Positions 27,893 through 36,824 of a stretch of 64,000 bases of DNA are shown in pieces. The position numbers and the translations under genes are program-made. Source of the stretch: Anaerostipes hominis (ex Lee et al. 2021) (GTDB taxonomy: Bacteria; Bacillota; Clostridia; Lachnospirales; Lachnospiraceae); the NCBI RefSeq assembly GCF_002270485.1, contig NZ_NQOG01000012.1, positions 19,457 through 83,456 of the forward strand, written 5' to 3'. The notes beneath the pieces were generated by a model. It saw nothing but the letters and a program-made list of their open reading frames with translations, had not been told where the DNA came from and searched no databases. Within the stretch, counting starts at the first letter, position 1; the number at the start of each line of letters is the position of its first letter.

Positions 27893-28642
27893 ATGAACAA
27901 AATTGAAGTAAACGGCCTCACCTTTTCCTATGAAAAAAGAGCCTCATCAAGCAGAAAAAATGTGCTTTCCGGTTTAAATTTTACTGCTGAAGATGGAGAG
28001 AGCATCGGACTGATCGGGGCCAACGGAGCGGGGAAGTCTACACTGCTCAAACTCATGGTAGGGCTTCTGACAGACTATGAAGGAGAGCTCAGAATCGGAG
28101 GAATCCGGGCAGAGAAAGCGTCGCTGGCAGATATTCGGAAGAAGACGGGATATGTGTTTCAGGATTCAGACAGCCAGCTGTTTATGTCTACTGTGTATGA
28201 AGACGTGGCATTTGCTCCACGCAATTACGGACTCTCTGAGGAGGAAACAAGAGAGAGGACGCTGAGAGCACTGGAGAGTGTTCATATGGAGCAGATGAAA
28301 GACAGGCACATCTACCGGCTGTCCGGAGGAGAGAAAAAAAGGGCATCCATCGCATCGATCCTGTCCATGGAGCCGGAGGTGATCCTTATGGATGAGCCGT
28401 CGGCGGCTCTGGACCCCAAAAACAGGCGCAGCCTGATCCATGTCCTGAACGGACTTTCCGGGACTAAGATCATTGCGTCCCATGACCTGGATTTCATCTA
28501 TGATACGTGTGAGAGGACAATCCTGATCGCAGACGGAAGACTTGCGGCAGACGGACCCACGGAGGAAATATTAAGGGATCAAACACTTCTGGAAGACAAT
28601 GGGCTGGAGCTCCCGCTGTCATTTTCCAGGACTTTGGAATGA
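27893..28642 (+). CDS. larO: ECF transporter ATPase, CbiO/LarO type
   Basis: 249 residues. Walker A GLIGANGAGKSTLL (about 43-50), Q-loop YVFQDSDSQLF, signature LSGGEKKRASIA, Walker B VILMDEPSAALDP, and switch His in IIASHDLDFIYD. It powers uptake through LarMN-LarQ. GGAGG lies 6 bases before the ATG. The single ATPase probably works as a homodimer. Its stop abuts the MerR gene. Confidence 0.92.
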   Translation: MNKIEVNGLTFSYEKRASSSRKNVLSGLNFTAEDGESIGLIGANGAGKSTLLKLMVGLLTDYEGELRIGGIRAEKASLADIRKKTGYVFQDSDSQLFMSTVYEDVAFAPRNYGLSEEETRERTLRALESVHMEQMKDRHIYRLSGGEKKRASIASILSMEPEVILMDEPSAALDPKNRRSLIHVLNGLSGTKIIASHDLDFIYDTCERTILIADGRLAADGPTEEILRDQTLLEDNGLELPLSFSRTLE

Positions 28643-28657
28643 ATGGAGGAAAGTATT

Positions 28658-29032
28658 TTGACCATCGCAGAAGTAAGTAAAAAGTATGACATAACTGCAG
28701 ATACGCTGAGATATTATGAGAGGATCGGACTGATACCGGCTGTCCCGAGGAAGCCGAACGGCATTCGGGATTATGACCAGGCATCCTGCCAGTGGGTGGA
28801 ATTGATGAAGTGCATGCGGAAAGCCGGGGTGCAGATCGAGGCACTGATTGAATATGTGGAGCTGTTTCGCCGGGGAGATGAGACCATTGACGCACGGAAA
28901 ACAATTCTCATGGAACAGAGAAAACGTCTGGTCCGGAAAATGCAGGATATGCAGGAGACTCTGGAACGTCTGGATTATAAGATTGAGATGTATGAACGGG
29001 GAAAGATGTCAGCAGAATATCAGATGGACTGA
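28658..29032 (+). CDS. MerR-family regulator of the lar operon
   Basis: 124 residues: MerR winged helix TIAEVSKKYDITADTLRYYE and RIGLIPAVPRKPNGIRDYD, then a long coiled-coil (about 80-118) for dimerisation. It has no Cys cluster or extra ligand domain, so it resembles the AdhR-like short MerR group rather than metal sensors. TTG at 28658 is chosen because GGAGG (28645-28649) lies 8 bases before it and the family begins Met-Thr-Ile-Ala. The ATG at 28643 would bury the binding site. It likely activates the 19-base-spacer promoter at 23133, its own operon, and perhaps the one at 15648. Confidence 0.88.
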   Translation: MTIAEVSKKYDITADTLRYYERIGLIPAVPRKPNGIRDYDQASCQWVELMKCMRKAGVQIEALIEYVELFRRGDETIDARKTILMEQRKRLVRKMQDMQETLERLDYKIEMYERGKMSAEYQMD

Positions 29033-29102
29033 TATCCAGAGATATAGAGATTATTTCTTCCTGAGGAAGACGTATTTTGACAGAAGCCTTAAATTCTGAA
29101 TT

Positions 29103-29529
29103 CTATTCTCCCTTCTCTTGTCCGAAGCAGGAAAATGCTTTCCGGAACTGGCCTAAAAGAAATGGAGACGGAGAGGCATTGCTGGGCCGTTCCATAATCG
29201 TATCCAGATTCCAGAAGTCAGGATAATCCGCGGCATCATCGGGATGGACTAACTGACGGGCAACAACTTGGGTCATCAAAGTGGATAAAGATCCCTCTTC
29301 TGGGGGAATAATATATTTGTCAGAAAGATGGAATAAAACTTTGAAGGAATCTTTTGTGAGATTCAGTTCAAATAATTCATTATAGGCAGAGAGATTCGTG
29401 AGATTATAAAACAGGTTTTTATTGCCCTTTTGGAAAGACCTGCTGAAGCTCCCTGTTGAAATGCACGATCCTGTAATGATCATCTATGATATAAATGCTC
29501 GTTTCCGAAGTAAAATTATTAGTATTCAT
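29103..29529 (-). pseudogene. PAS-like sensor domain of a GGDEF-type signalling protein, broken
   Basis: ATG at 29529 starts MNTNNFTSETSIYIIDDHYR and IVHFNRELQQVFPKG, then TAA in frame. The other frame continues at KNLFYNLTNLSAYNELFELN with FWNLDTIMERPSN. This is the normal N-terminal arrangement of Lachnospiraceae diguanylate cyclase-type proteins, but the Cys-rich segment in between is deleted and there is no GGDEF or EAL domain after 29103. Non-functional. Confidence 0.65.
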
Positions 29530-29623
29530 ATGTATATTCCTGTCAGGCCAATTTACTATATAGTATTTTTTGTGTAAATCAGTCAATCTCAAGAGAGGAA
29601 ATAAAGAAAAAGAGAAAAATAAA

Positions 29624-29653
29624 TTGACAAGACAGACAAAACTGAACTATAAT
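29624..29653 (+). promoter_or_regulatory. Sigma-A promoter for the T-box/aspS unit
   Basis: TTGACA (29624-29629), 18-base spacer, TATAAT (29648-29653). Transcription would start near 29660, giving a leader of about 300 bases. Confidence 0.85.
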
Positions 29654-29660
29654 GATCCAA

Positions 29661-29935
29661 AAAGCGTAGATTGAGAAAAGTAGCATAGATTATCGCTTAC
29701 AGTGAGCAGGAGACAGTGGGAACCCTGCAGAGTGAATCCATGTGAAGAACACTCAGGAGCTGCAATCTGAACGTCCATAGGATCAGTAGGTGCGTCGCAG
29801 GCTGTGCGTTATTCAGCATACCAGAGAGGCTGTAAAAGCAGCAAATCAGGTGGTACCGCGGAACTTGTACAGTTGTCCGTCCTGAATGATTTTTTAGGAT
29901 AGACGACTTTTTTTATTACAAAAAAGTCTAACATG
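29661..29935 (+). ncRNA. T-box leader of aspS
   Basis: Untranslated leader that reads uncharged tRNA. The conserved T-box AGGTGGTACCGCG lies at 29848-29860 and can pair into an antiterminator. It is followed by a terminator: GTTGTCCGTCCT pairs with AGGATAGACGAC, then a T run near 29910. The long upstream Stem I region includes GTGGGAACCC and GTGAATCC. I could not place the specifier codon with certainty, so Asp is inferred from the downstream gene. Fills the space between the broken sensor gene and aspS. Confidence 0.9.
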
Positions 29936-29957
29936 ATGAAAGAAAAAGGAGAAAAAA

Positions 29958-31703
29958 ATGTCAGATATGTACCGCAGCAAGACTATGGATAAGATTTCTG
30001 AGAGCGATATCGGGTCCCAGTTAAAGATCGCCGGGTGGGTGGAAAATATCCGTGACCACGGCGGAGTGTCATTTATTGATTTAAGAGATATGTATGGCGT
30101 TATGCAGGTCGTGTTAAGAGACGGAAGTCTTTTAAATGAAGTGAGAAAAGAAGAATGCCTTTCCATCGAAGGGATCATTGAGCACAGGGACGAGGAGACT
30201 TATAATCCGAAGATTCCCACGGGAACGATCGAACTGGAAGCCCATAAGATTACAGTGCTCGGAAAGGTATATACCGACCTTCCGTTTGAAGTTTCAGGGT
30301 CCAAAGAGATCCGTGAGGATGTCCGTTTAAAATACCGGTATTTAGATTTGAGAAACCGCAAAGTAAAGGACAATATCAAATTCCGCTCCGAAGTCATCAG
30401 TTTCCTGAGAAGAAAGATGAATGATCTTGGATTTATGGAGATCCAGACACCGATCCTCTGCGCATCTTCACCGGAAGGGGCAAGGGACTATATTGTTCCG
30501 TCCAGAAAATATAAAGGGAAGTTTTATGCACTCCCTCAGGCTCCGCAGCAGTACAAACAGCTGCTGATGGTATCCGGCATCGACAAATACTATCAGGTTG
30601 CGCCTTGTTTCAGAGATGAAGATGCCCGCGCCGACCGTTCTCCGGGAGAATTTTACCAGCTGGACTTTGAGATGAGTTTTGCCACACAGGAAGATGTCTT
30701 TAAAATCGGTGAGGAAGTGCTGGCAGAGACCTTTAAGAAATTTGCACCGGAAGGGTCCGTTGTGACAGACACGCCATTCCCGGTTATCAGTTATAAGCAG
30801 GCGATGCTGGAATTTGGAACGGACAAACCGGATTTAAGGAATCCTCTCAGGATCGTGGACGTGACAGACTTTTTCCAGAGATGTACTTTCAAGCCGTTCC
30901 ACGACAAGACAGTGAGGGCCGTGAAAGTCCACGCAAATCTCTCAAAAGGATTCCATGAAAAGCTCCTTAAATTTGCACAGTCCATCGGCATGGCAGGACT
31001 CGGATACCTGGAAGTAAAAGAAGATATGTCCTACAAGGGACCGATCGACAAATTTATTCCGGAAGATATGAAGAGCGAGCTTGCAAAGAAGGCACATCTT
31101 GAGGCAGGGGACGTAATCTTCTTTATCGCAGCAAGTGAAAAACTTGCCTGTCAGTTTGCGGGACAGATCAGGGACGAACTTGCCGCCCGCCTGGATCTCT
31201 GTGAGAAAAATGCGTACCGTTTTTGTTACATCAACGATTTTCCGATGTATGAGACAGACGAGGAGACAGGGCAGGTGACCTTTACACATAATCCATTCTC
31301 TATGCCTCAGGGAGGACTTGAAGCGCTGAATGAAAAAGATCCTCTGGATATTCTCGCATACCAGTACGATATCGTCTGCAATGGAGTGGAACTTTCTTCC
31401 GGTGCGGTGAGAAACCATGATCTGGATGTCATGGTTAAGGCATTTGAGATCGCAGGATATGATGAAGAGGCATTAAAAGAAAAATTCGGAGCGTTATATA
31501 ATGCATTCCAGTTCGGTGCGCCTCCTCATGCTGGAATGGCCCCGGGAGTCGACCGAATGATCATGCTCCTCAGAAATGAAGAAAACATCCGCGAAGTGAT
31601 CGCCTTCCCTATGAGCGGAACTGCACAGGATTTGATGTGCGGTGCGCCGGGAGAAGTATCGGAGCTTCAGCTCAGGGAAACACACATCAAGGTAAGGGAT
31701 TAA
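29958..31703 (+). CDS. aspS: Aspartyl-tRNA synthetase
   Basis: 581 residues, bacterial type. OB-fold anticodon-binding domain (residues 1-110, GWVENIRDHGGVSFIDLRD), class II catalytic domain with motif 2 FRDEDARADRSPGEFYQLDF and motif 3 APPHAGMAPGVDRMIML, and the GAD insertion (about 285-415). The His in NIRDHGG matches the residue that in several bacteria marks relaxed enzymes that also charge tRNA-Asn; this is an inference from published comparisons. Expression is controlled by the T-box upstream. Confidence 0.97.
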   Translation: MSDMYRSKTMDKISESDIGSQLKIAGWVENIRDHGGVSFIDLRDMYGVMQVVLRDGSLLNEVRKEECLSIEGIIEHRDEETYNPKIPTGTIELEAHKITVLGKVYTDLPFEVSGSKEIREDVRLKYRYLDLRNRKVKDNIKFRSEVISFLRRKMNDLGFMEIQTPILCASSPEGARDYIVPSRKYKGKFYALPQAPQQYKQLLMVSGIDKYYQVAPCFRDEDARADRSPGEFYQLDFEMSFATQEDVFKIGEEVLAETFKKFAPEGSVVTDTPFPVISYKQAMLEFGTDKPDLRNPLRIVDVTDFFQRCTFKPFHDKTVRAVKVHANLSKGFHEKLLKFAQSIGMAGLGYLEVKEDMSYKGPIDKFIPEDMKSELAKKAHLEAGDVIFFIAASEKLACQFAGQIRDELAARLDLCEKNAYRFCYINDFPMYETDEETGQVTFTHNPFSMPQGGLEALNEKDPLDILAYQYDIVCNGVELSSGAVRNHDLDVMVKAFEIAGYDEEALKEKFGALYNAFQFGAPPHAGMAPGVDRMIMLLRNEENIREVIAFPMSGTAQDLMCGAPGEVSELQLRETHIKVRD

Positions 31704-31708
31704 CTGTT

Positions 31709-31747
31709 AAAAAAGCCGTACATTCAGAAATGAATGTGCGGCTTTCT
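31709..31747 (+). terminator. Intrinsic terminator after aspS
   Basis: AAAAGCCGTACATTCA pairs with TGAATGTGCGGCTTT, loop GAAA, one wobble, followed by a short T tract. It starts six bases after the stop codon. Confidence 0.9.
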
Positions 31748-31792
31748 GCATATATATGGTAAATAATAAAGTTTGTACAGGGGGAAGGCCTT

Positions 31793-33181
31793 TTGGGTAC
31801 GCTTCTTCAGATTATTTTTATCAACCTTGTCGTGTCTCTGGACAATATTGGCGTCATCGCCATGGCAACCAGGGGGCTTTCAAAGCGCCGTGCCAAAGCG
31901 GCCAGAGATCTGGGCGTCTGGCTGTCTATCCTTCTTAAGATGATCTTTGTGGGGATCATCGGATTTTTGTTCAGGATTCCATGGCTTCACATCAGGATAC
32001 TGGGAGGTGTGATGCTTTTGTATGTCACTTTCACGATGATGAAGGAAAGCGGAACGGGAAGTGAAAAGCGTGAACAGACAGAACAGAAGGATAACTTTTG
32101 GTTTGCCATCATTTCCATTGTGGCAGTAGATGTGAGCATGAGTTTTGACAACGTACTGGCTATACTCGGGGTCGTGTCTGCGGACGGCGGCGGTCTGCAT
32201 ATGAGAGAATTTCTGCTGATCTTCGGCGGTCTGGCATTTTGTGTGCCGCTGCTTTTGTGGTTCAGCGGAACCATCGCAGAGTGGATGGAAGAGTTTCCAG
32301 TCTTAAATGATATCTGCTCCGGATACCTTGTCTACACTGCAGTCAAAATGATGATGGAAGATGAGTTCGTATCTCTTTTCCTTCAGGAGATTAATTTTTC
32401 CATCGCAGCTCCGTGTGCGGCATTGGCCGGTATTCTTGTGGCCTGTTTTAAAGTCTATTCAGAGGGGAGGGATTTTAAATATCACAGCGGAAAGATCATC
32501 GTGGCCTGTGTCACGGCTCTTTCCTGCTATGCAGTCATGGACATGGCAGTGCTCTCTTACCTGAGCACCGGGCCGTCTCCGAAGGGATACCAGCTGAGTC
32601 TGGAAGCCCTCTACGGTTTTCTGCCAAAAGGGATCAACGCGGTCCATCTCACCTCCATGTCCTCGGGTGTACTGGAACTGTGCGTGGCCGTCTATACGGC
32701 AGATGTGATGAGGCGGAGGGAGCTGTCCTCATTCTTCTGGAGATACATAAAAGTAGAAAATACGATGGCAAGACTTCTGCTGTTTCAGACGGCCCTCTAT
32801 GTCATAGGGCTGACGCTTAACTTTGGGCTGGGAAAACCGGATGTGTGGATGTTCATCTCCGAACTGCTCTTTGAATTCCTGTTGATGAGTGTCTATGCAG
32901 CGGTCTTTGGGCTCCTGTGTTTTTCCTTTAAAAGCGGGGGATTGGGACTGGGGATGAGCCTTTTGTTCCTCCTGCTGGAAGCGGTCATATCCTCTGTGCT
33001 GATGCTCGACGAGACCAGCGTGCTGGCGGGAATGTTCCCGAATTATTATCTGGAAAACATGGAAAGCCATATGCACGATATGATCTTTATCATGCGAGGG
33101 ATCTTTATGTCGGCGATCTATATATTGCCTGTGCTGATGATTGGGGAGAGAAAAAATAACAGACATTTCAGGTGTTTTTAA
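31793..33181 (+). CDS. TerC-like membrane protein fused to an unknown multi-pass domain
   Basis: 462 residues. Residues 1-205 are TerC/YjbE-like: INLVVSLDNIGVIAMATRG and VAVDVSMSFDNVLAILGVV carry the paired acidic-Asn motif SxDN twice, as in metal-exporting TerC proteins. Residues about 235-455 add six or seven more hydrophobic segments that I cannot assign; the late loop MFPNYYLENMESHMHDM resembles outer loops of ABC-2-type permeases. TerC proteins usually end after 230-320 residues. Start TTG at 31793, with GGGGAAGG about 5 bases upstream. TerC relatives export manganese to load secreted enzymes, but for this fusion that is only a suggestion. Confidence 0.7.
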   Translation: MGTLLQIIFINLVVSLDNIGVIAMATRGLSKRRAKAARDLGVWLSILLKMIFVGIIGFLFRIPWLHIRILGGVMLLYVTFTMMKESGTGSEKREQTEQKDNFWFAIISIVAVDVSMSFDNVLAILGVVSADGGGLHMREFLLIFGGLAFCVPLLLWFSGTIAEWMEEFPVLNDICSGYLVYTAVKMMMEDEFVSLFLQEINFSIAAPCAALAGILVACFKVYSEGRDFKYHSGKIIVACVTALSCYAVMDMAVLSYLSTGPSPKGYQLSLEALYGFLPKGINAVHLTSMSSGVLELCVAVYTADVMRRRELSSFFWRYIKVENTMARLLLFQTALYVIGLTLNFGLGKPDVWMFISELLFEFLLMSVYAAVFGLLCFSFKSGGLGLGMSLLFLLLEAVISSVLMLDETSVLAGMFPNYYLENMESHMHDMIFIMRGIFMSAIYILPVLMIGERKNNRHFRCF

Positions 33182-33245
33182 AAGAGTGAGGAATTGCAGT
33201 AATAAAGTTGTTATCACGGTTTTGACTTGCGGAAGGTATTTCAGA

Positions 33246-33494
33246 TTATATCTCGTATGAGTCATTGATTCTCCTTTTCAATCCATAAACGCAGATTTCC
33301 AAATGACTATGCCGCCTTTTCAGAGGCAGAAAGGTGTGCTGCCGCGTAGCGTTCACAATGCTCTTGAAAGGTTTCCCGATAAAAGCTACGTTCAAAAGAG
33401 CGATCGACATCCAGGTAAAGTCAGAACCGACATCAGGACCGACAGAAAGGTAAGGGATGCTGTCAAGCATCTGAAAAACTTGTTTGTATTTCAT
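33246..33494 (-). CDS. Small hypothetical protein or gene remnant
   Basis: 82-residue frame from ATG at 33494 with AAAGGATAAACTT before it (MKYKQVFQMLDSIPYLSVGP). The first 45 residues look protein-like; the rest is rich in Arg, His and Lys (LPLKRRHSHLEICVYGLKRR) and may be readthrough of a truncated gene. I do not recognise it. It occupies most of the 33182-33629 gap. Confidence 0.3.
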   Translation of the reverse strand: MKYKQVFQMLDSIPYLSVGPDVGSDFTWMSIALLNVAFIGKPFKSIVNATRQHTFLPLKRRHSHLEICVYGLKRRINDSYEI

Positions 33495-33572
33495 AAGTTT
33501 ATCCTTTCTGGCAGGCATCCATTTCCAAAAGGTGGATACACAACCTGGCGGCTTAATCCCCCTCTATTATAA

Positions 33573-33612
33573 ATATAAAAAATGCCTACCCTGTCGACCA
33601 AACGGGGTAAGC
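33573..33612 (-). terminator. Probable terminator after ClC gene
   Basis: On the reverse strand CTTACCCCGT pairs imperfectly with ACAGGGTAGG, followed by CATTTTTTAT. It lies 18 bases past the ClC stop. The stem has one wobble and an inner mismatch. Confidence 0.6.
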
Positions 33613-33629
33613 GTATCTAGCTGCGGGGG

Positions 33630-35189
33630 TTATCCCGCCGTAATCTCCCCGCAGATAAGCTGGAAGCTTTCAGTTACCATTCCCAGGTAGTCTTCATCAA
33701 CCAGGACAACTAACGTATCGCCGGAGTGTACCACAGTGCTTCCTTTGGCGATAATCTCTTCTTTGCCCCGGCTGATGGTGACGATCAGGCAGTGTTCCGG
33801 CCAGGCCACATCTTTGATTTTTTTTCCCACAGCAAGACAGGTTGTTCCGGCAACAAAGCTTGAGAGCACTTTTCCCTCTGCGGCATCCGTTGTTTTTAAT
33901 CCCTTCTTTGCAAGGATGCGGCCCAGAAGACTTTCGTAGATTGGCTCACTTTTCAGAAGATGGGCAATCACATAGGCAGTCAGTGATACAACGGCCAGGG
34001 AAAGAAAATGTTCAAAAGTACCTGTCATTTCCGCAATCAGAATGACGCCGGTGATCGGGGCTCTGACGATGGCAGTGAAAAATCCGGCCATAGCAAGGAT
34101 AATAAAGTTAATGATGTAATCCTGACTGATGCCTGTAAGTCCTGTGACAGAGGTTCCATAAATAGAACCGATGTATGCGCCAAGTATCAGGAGAGGGAAG
34201 AAGATGCCTCCCGGTGCTCCGGAGCCAAAGCTGACAGCCGAAAACAGAAACTTGACAAGGAGCAGAAGCACCATAGTTCCGATCAAAAGATGTCCGGTCT
34301 CCAGGCGTTCGATCATGGCATGGCCTCCTGCGAGTACAGAAGGAAGGCAGTAGCACAGCACACCCGATACGAGGAACGGGATTACGGTCCTGTACTCCGG
34401 TTTCAGGAAGGAGAGTTTTTTGTAAACATCCTGTCCTTTCAGCATGACACGGTTATATATGGCCCCGGCAGCACCAAGGATGATCCCCAGCAGGATCAGC
34501 AGGCCGTAATATTTAAGCGGAAGGGCCGACTTCAGCCTGAATTCAAACACCGGAGATAATCCGAATACATTTTTAGAAATAAAATCCGAGGTCAGGGCAC
34601 CGGCAGTGACACAGACCAGCATGGAACTGTTAAAGTTCTTCTGAATTTCTTCCAGAGCAAACATAATGCCTGCCAGAGGTGCGTTAAAAGCAGCGGCCAG
34701 ACCCGCGCCGGAACCGCACACTTCCATGATCCTTTCCTTTGTCTTGCTCTTTCGTGTGATCTTTGCAAGCCCTTTGGCGGCCATGGCGCCCAGTTGGACA
34801 GAGGGGCCTTCACGTCCAAGAGACAGACCGCCAAGGATCGAGAGTGTGCCGCCTGTGATCTTTGTGATCAGTACGCTGATCCAGTTCTGGCTTATGTATC
34901 CTGTCATCTCCCCCTGTACCTGGGGGATACCGCTTCCGGAGCACATTTCATCCCAGCTGACCAGTCTGCCTACGATCAGGCCGAGGACTACCAGGACGGC
35001 AAACCAGCCTGCGATATAGAAGGCATTTCCTTTTGTAAAGTCTATAATGCGGAACAACAGAGATTCCGCGTGATTTAATAAAATACGGTAGATGACGGCA
35101 ATACAGCCGGCAACTATCCCCACCATGAGTCCGTCGAATACGATAGAGACGGACAGAGAGTGGGGATTTTCAATTTTTGAAGTTTTCAT
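33630..35189 (-). CDS. ClC-family chloride/proton antiporter with RCK C-terminal domain
   Basis: 519 residues. Selectivity-filter motifs GSGIPQVQGEM (first), LGREGPSVQLGAMAAKG (second, with the gating Glu) and SFGSGAPGGIFFPLLILGA (third). The internal proton-path Glu is present in FALEEIQKNF, so transport rather than channel behaviour is expected. It does not have the fluoride-type replacement in the first motifs. Residues about 440-519 form a TrkA-C/RCK_C ligand-binding domain. ATG at 35189 has AGGAGG ten bases upstream. Monocistronic and divergent from ung. Confidence 0.93.
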   Translation of the reverse strand: MKTSKIENPHSLSVSIVFDGLMVGIVAGCIAVIYRILLNHAESLLFRIIDFTKGNAFYIAGWFAVLVVLGLIVGRLVSWDEMCSGSGIPQVQGEMTGYISQNWISVLITKITGGTLSILGGLSLGREGPSVQLGAMAAKGLAKITRKSKTKERIMEVCGSGAGLAAAFNAPLAGIMFALEEIQKNFNSSMLVCVTAGALTSDFISKNVFGLSPVFEFRLKSALPLKYYGLLILLGIILGAAGAIYNRVMLKGQDVYKKLSFLKPEYRTVIPFLVSGVLCYCLPSVLAGGHAMIERLETGHLLIGTMVLLLLVKFLFSAVSFGSGAPGGIFFPLLILGAYIGSIYGTSVTGLTGISQDYIINFIILAMAGFFTAIVRAPITGVILIAEMTGTFEHFLSLAVVSLTAYVIAHLLKSEPIYESLLGRILAKKGLKTTDAAEGKVLSSFVAGTTCLAVGKKIKDVAWPEHCLIVTISRGKEEIIAKGSTVVHSGDTLVVLVDEDYLGMVTESFQLICGEITAG

Positions 35190-35267
35190 ATGCGACAATC
35201 CTCCTTTGTCAAGATTATTTTATCACAAGATGTGCCAAAGAAAAAGGAATCTGCGCATTTCTCAAGT

Positions 35268-35296
35268 TTGCAAAACAGGGCCTTATAGTTTATAAT
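35268..35296 (+). promoter_or_regulatory. Sigma-A promoter of ung
   Basis: TTGCAA (35268-35273), 17 bases, TATAAT (35291-35296). The leader to ATG at 35346 is short and without structure. Confidence 0.75.
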
Positions 35297-35345
35297 ACAC
35301 ACGTATATTATATAGAAATTTAAGCAACAGATTGGAGAACAGAGT

Positions 35346-36020
35346 ATGCCACCGATTACAAATGACTGGGCTGAGCATCTGAAAGAAGAATACAAAAAGC
35401 CGTATTATAAAAAGCTGTATCAGACAGTGACGGCTGAGTACGCACAAAAGAACATCTTTCCGCCGGCGGATGATATTTTTAACGCGTTCCACCTGACGCC
35501 TTTGAGCAAGGTAAAGGTGGTGATCTTAGGCCAGGACCCATACCACAATGTAGGACAGGCCCACGGGCTGTCTTTTTCTGTGAAGCCGGGAGTACAGACA
35601 CCGCCGTCCCTGGTCAACATTTACCAGGAACTGCACGATGATTTGGGCTGCTACATACCGAACAACGGATATCTGACCAAATGGGCTGAGCAGGGTGTCC
35701 TGCTTTTAAATACTGTTCTGACCGTCCAGGCGCACAAGGCGAATTCCCACAAAGATATCGGATGGGAAGAGTTTACGGACGCTGCGATCCGCATATTAAA
35801 CGAGCAGGACCGCCCGATCGTCTATCTTCTATGGGGAAGAAATGCCCAGAATAAAAAATGGATGCTTACCAACCCGAAACAGCTGGTGCTTGAAGCCCCT
35901 CACCCGAGTCCTTTTTCTGCGTCCAGAGGGTTTTTCGGATGCCGTCATTTCAGCAGGACCAACGAGTTTCTGAAAGAACACGGCATTGAGCCGGTGGACT
36001 GGCAGATTGAGAATATATAG
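35346..36020 (+). CDS. ung: Uracil-DNA glycosylase
   Basis: Removes uracil from DNA to start base-excision repair. 224 residues, family 1. Motif A GQDPYHNVGQAHGLSFSV has the catalytic Asp and His, PPSLVNIYQEL follows, LLLNTVLTVQAHKANSH is the uracil pocket with Asn, and APHPSPFSASRGFFG is the Leu/Ser-Pro DNA loop with the second catalytic His. GAG-rich sequence precedes the ATG. Followed by a HAD gene after 9 bases; the pair is likely cotranscribed with the next two genes. Confidence 0.97.
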   Translation: MPPITNDWAEHLKEEYKKPYYKKLYQTVTAEYAQKNIFPPADDIFNAFHLTPLSKVKVVILGQDPYHNVGQAHGLSFSVKPGVQTPPSLVNIYQELHDDLGCYIPNNGYLTKWAEQGVLLLNTVLTVQAHKANSHKDIGWEEFTDAAIRILNEQDRPIVYLLWGRNAQNKKWMLTNPKQLVLEAPHPSPFSASRGFFGCRHFSRTNEFLKEHGIEPVDWQIENI

Positions 36021-36029
36021 GAGCGAAGC

Positions 36030-36815
36030 ATGAATAAAATTGTATTTTTAGACATTGACGGCACTTTGTACTGTGACGGGATCGGTATTCCGGAGTCTGC
36101 TCAGAGGGCCGTGGCTGAGCTGATAGACAAAGGGTGTAAAGTGATGCTCTGTACCGGAAGAGCTTACGGCATGGTACCGGAATCCTATATGGAACTGGGT
36201 TTTCACGGCATGATCGCGGCGGCAGGAGCCCATGTGATCTGTGAAGGCAGAGAGCTGTGCAATGATCAGGTTTCCGGTGAGAACCTGCGAAAGGTCATTG
36301 ATTACGGACAAAAACATGGGATCGGGATCGTTTTAGAAGGCGTGAAAGGGAGCTATTATGACCCGGAAAATCAGGACGGTTTTTATCTGAAAGTGGTGGA
36401 AAGGCTGAGAGAGACCACGACCCCTTATATATATCCGCTGTCCCAGGCAGAGGCAGTGAACAAATGGACATACCATCACATGGACTTTGCGCAGAAGGAA
36501 TATGTGGAGGAGATGACCGGGGGAACTATGAGCGGTATCATACATAAAGAAGTGAATTCCGTAGAGTTTATCCCTTCAGGGGTCAATAAAGCCACCGGCA
36601 TCAGGATGGTGCTGGATCATTTTGGGATCGGCCGGAAAGACAGCTATGCATTTGGAGACAGCGCCAATGACATTGAGATGTTAAATTATGTACAATACGG
36701 GGTTGCCATGGGAAATGCAGTCCCTGAACTGCTGGAACAGGCCGAATACAAAACGGAGCCTGCAGACCGGGACGGCCTGGCACTGGGACTGAAACGCCTG
36801 GGGCTGATCGGGTAG
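36030..36815 (+). CDS. Cof-type HAD hydrolase
   Basis: 261 residues. Motif I FLDIDGTLYCDG with the nucleophile Asp, motif II MLCTGRAYGM, the cap domain (about 80-190, type C2), motif III Lys in GVNKATGIRMVL and motif IV YAFGDSANDIEML. Members of this group dephosphorylate sugar phosphates or flavin mononucleotide in the cytoplasm. Substrate not predictable. It starts 9 bases after ung. Confidence 0.93.
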   Translation: MNKIVFLDIDGTLYCDGIGIPESAQRAVAELIDKGCKVMLCTGRAYGMVPESYMELGFHGMIAAAGAHVICEGRELCNDQVSGENLRKVIDYGQKHGIGIVLEGVKGSYYDPENQDGFYLKVVERLRETTTPYIYPLSQAEAVNKWTYHHMDFAQKEYVEEMTGGTMSGIIHKEVNSVEFIPSGVNKATGIRMVLDHFGIGRKDSYAFGDSANDIEMLNYVQYGVAMGNAVPELLEQAEYKTEPADRDGLALGLKRLGLIG

Positions 36816-36824
36816 GAGCTGCCT

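Noticed and set aside
34008..34559. Forward frame of 183 residues opposite the ClC gene
   Set aside because: Highly charged antisense frame without start signal; the ClC motifs are unambiguous.
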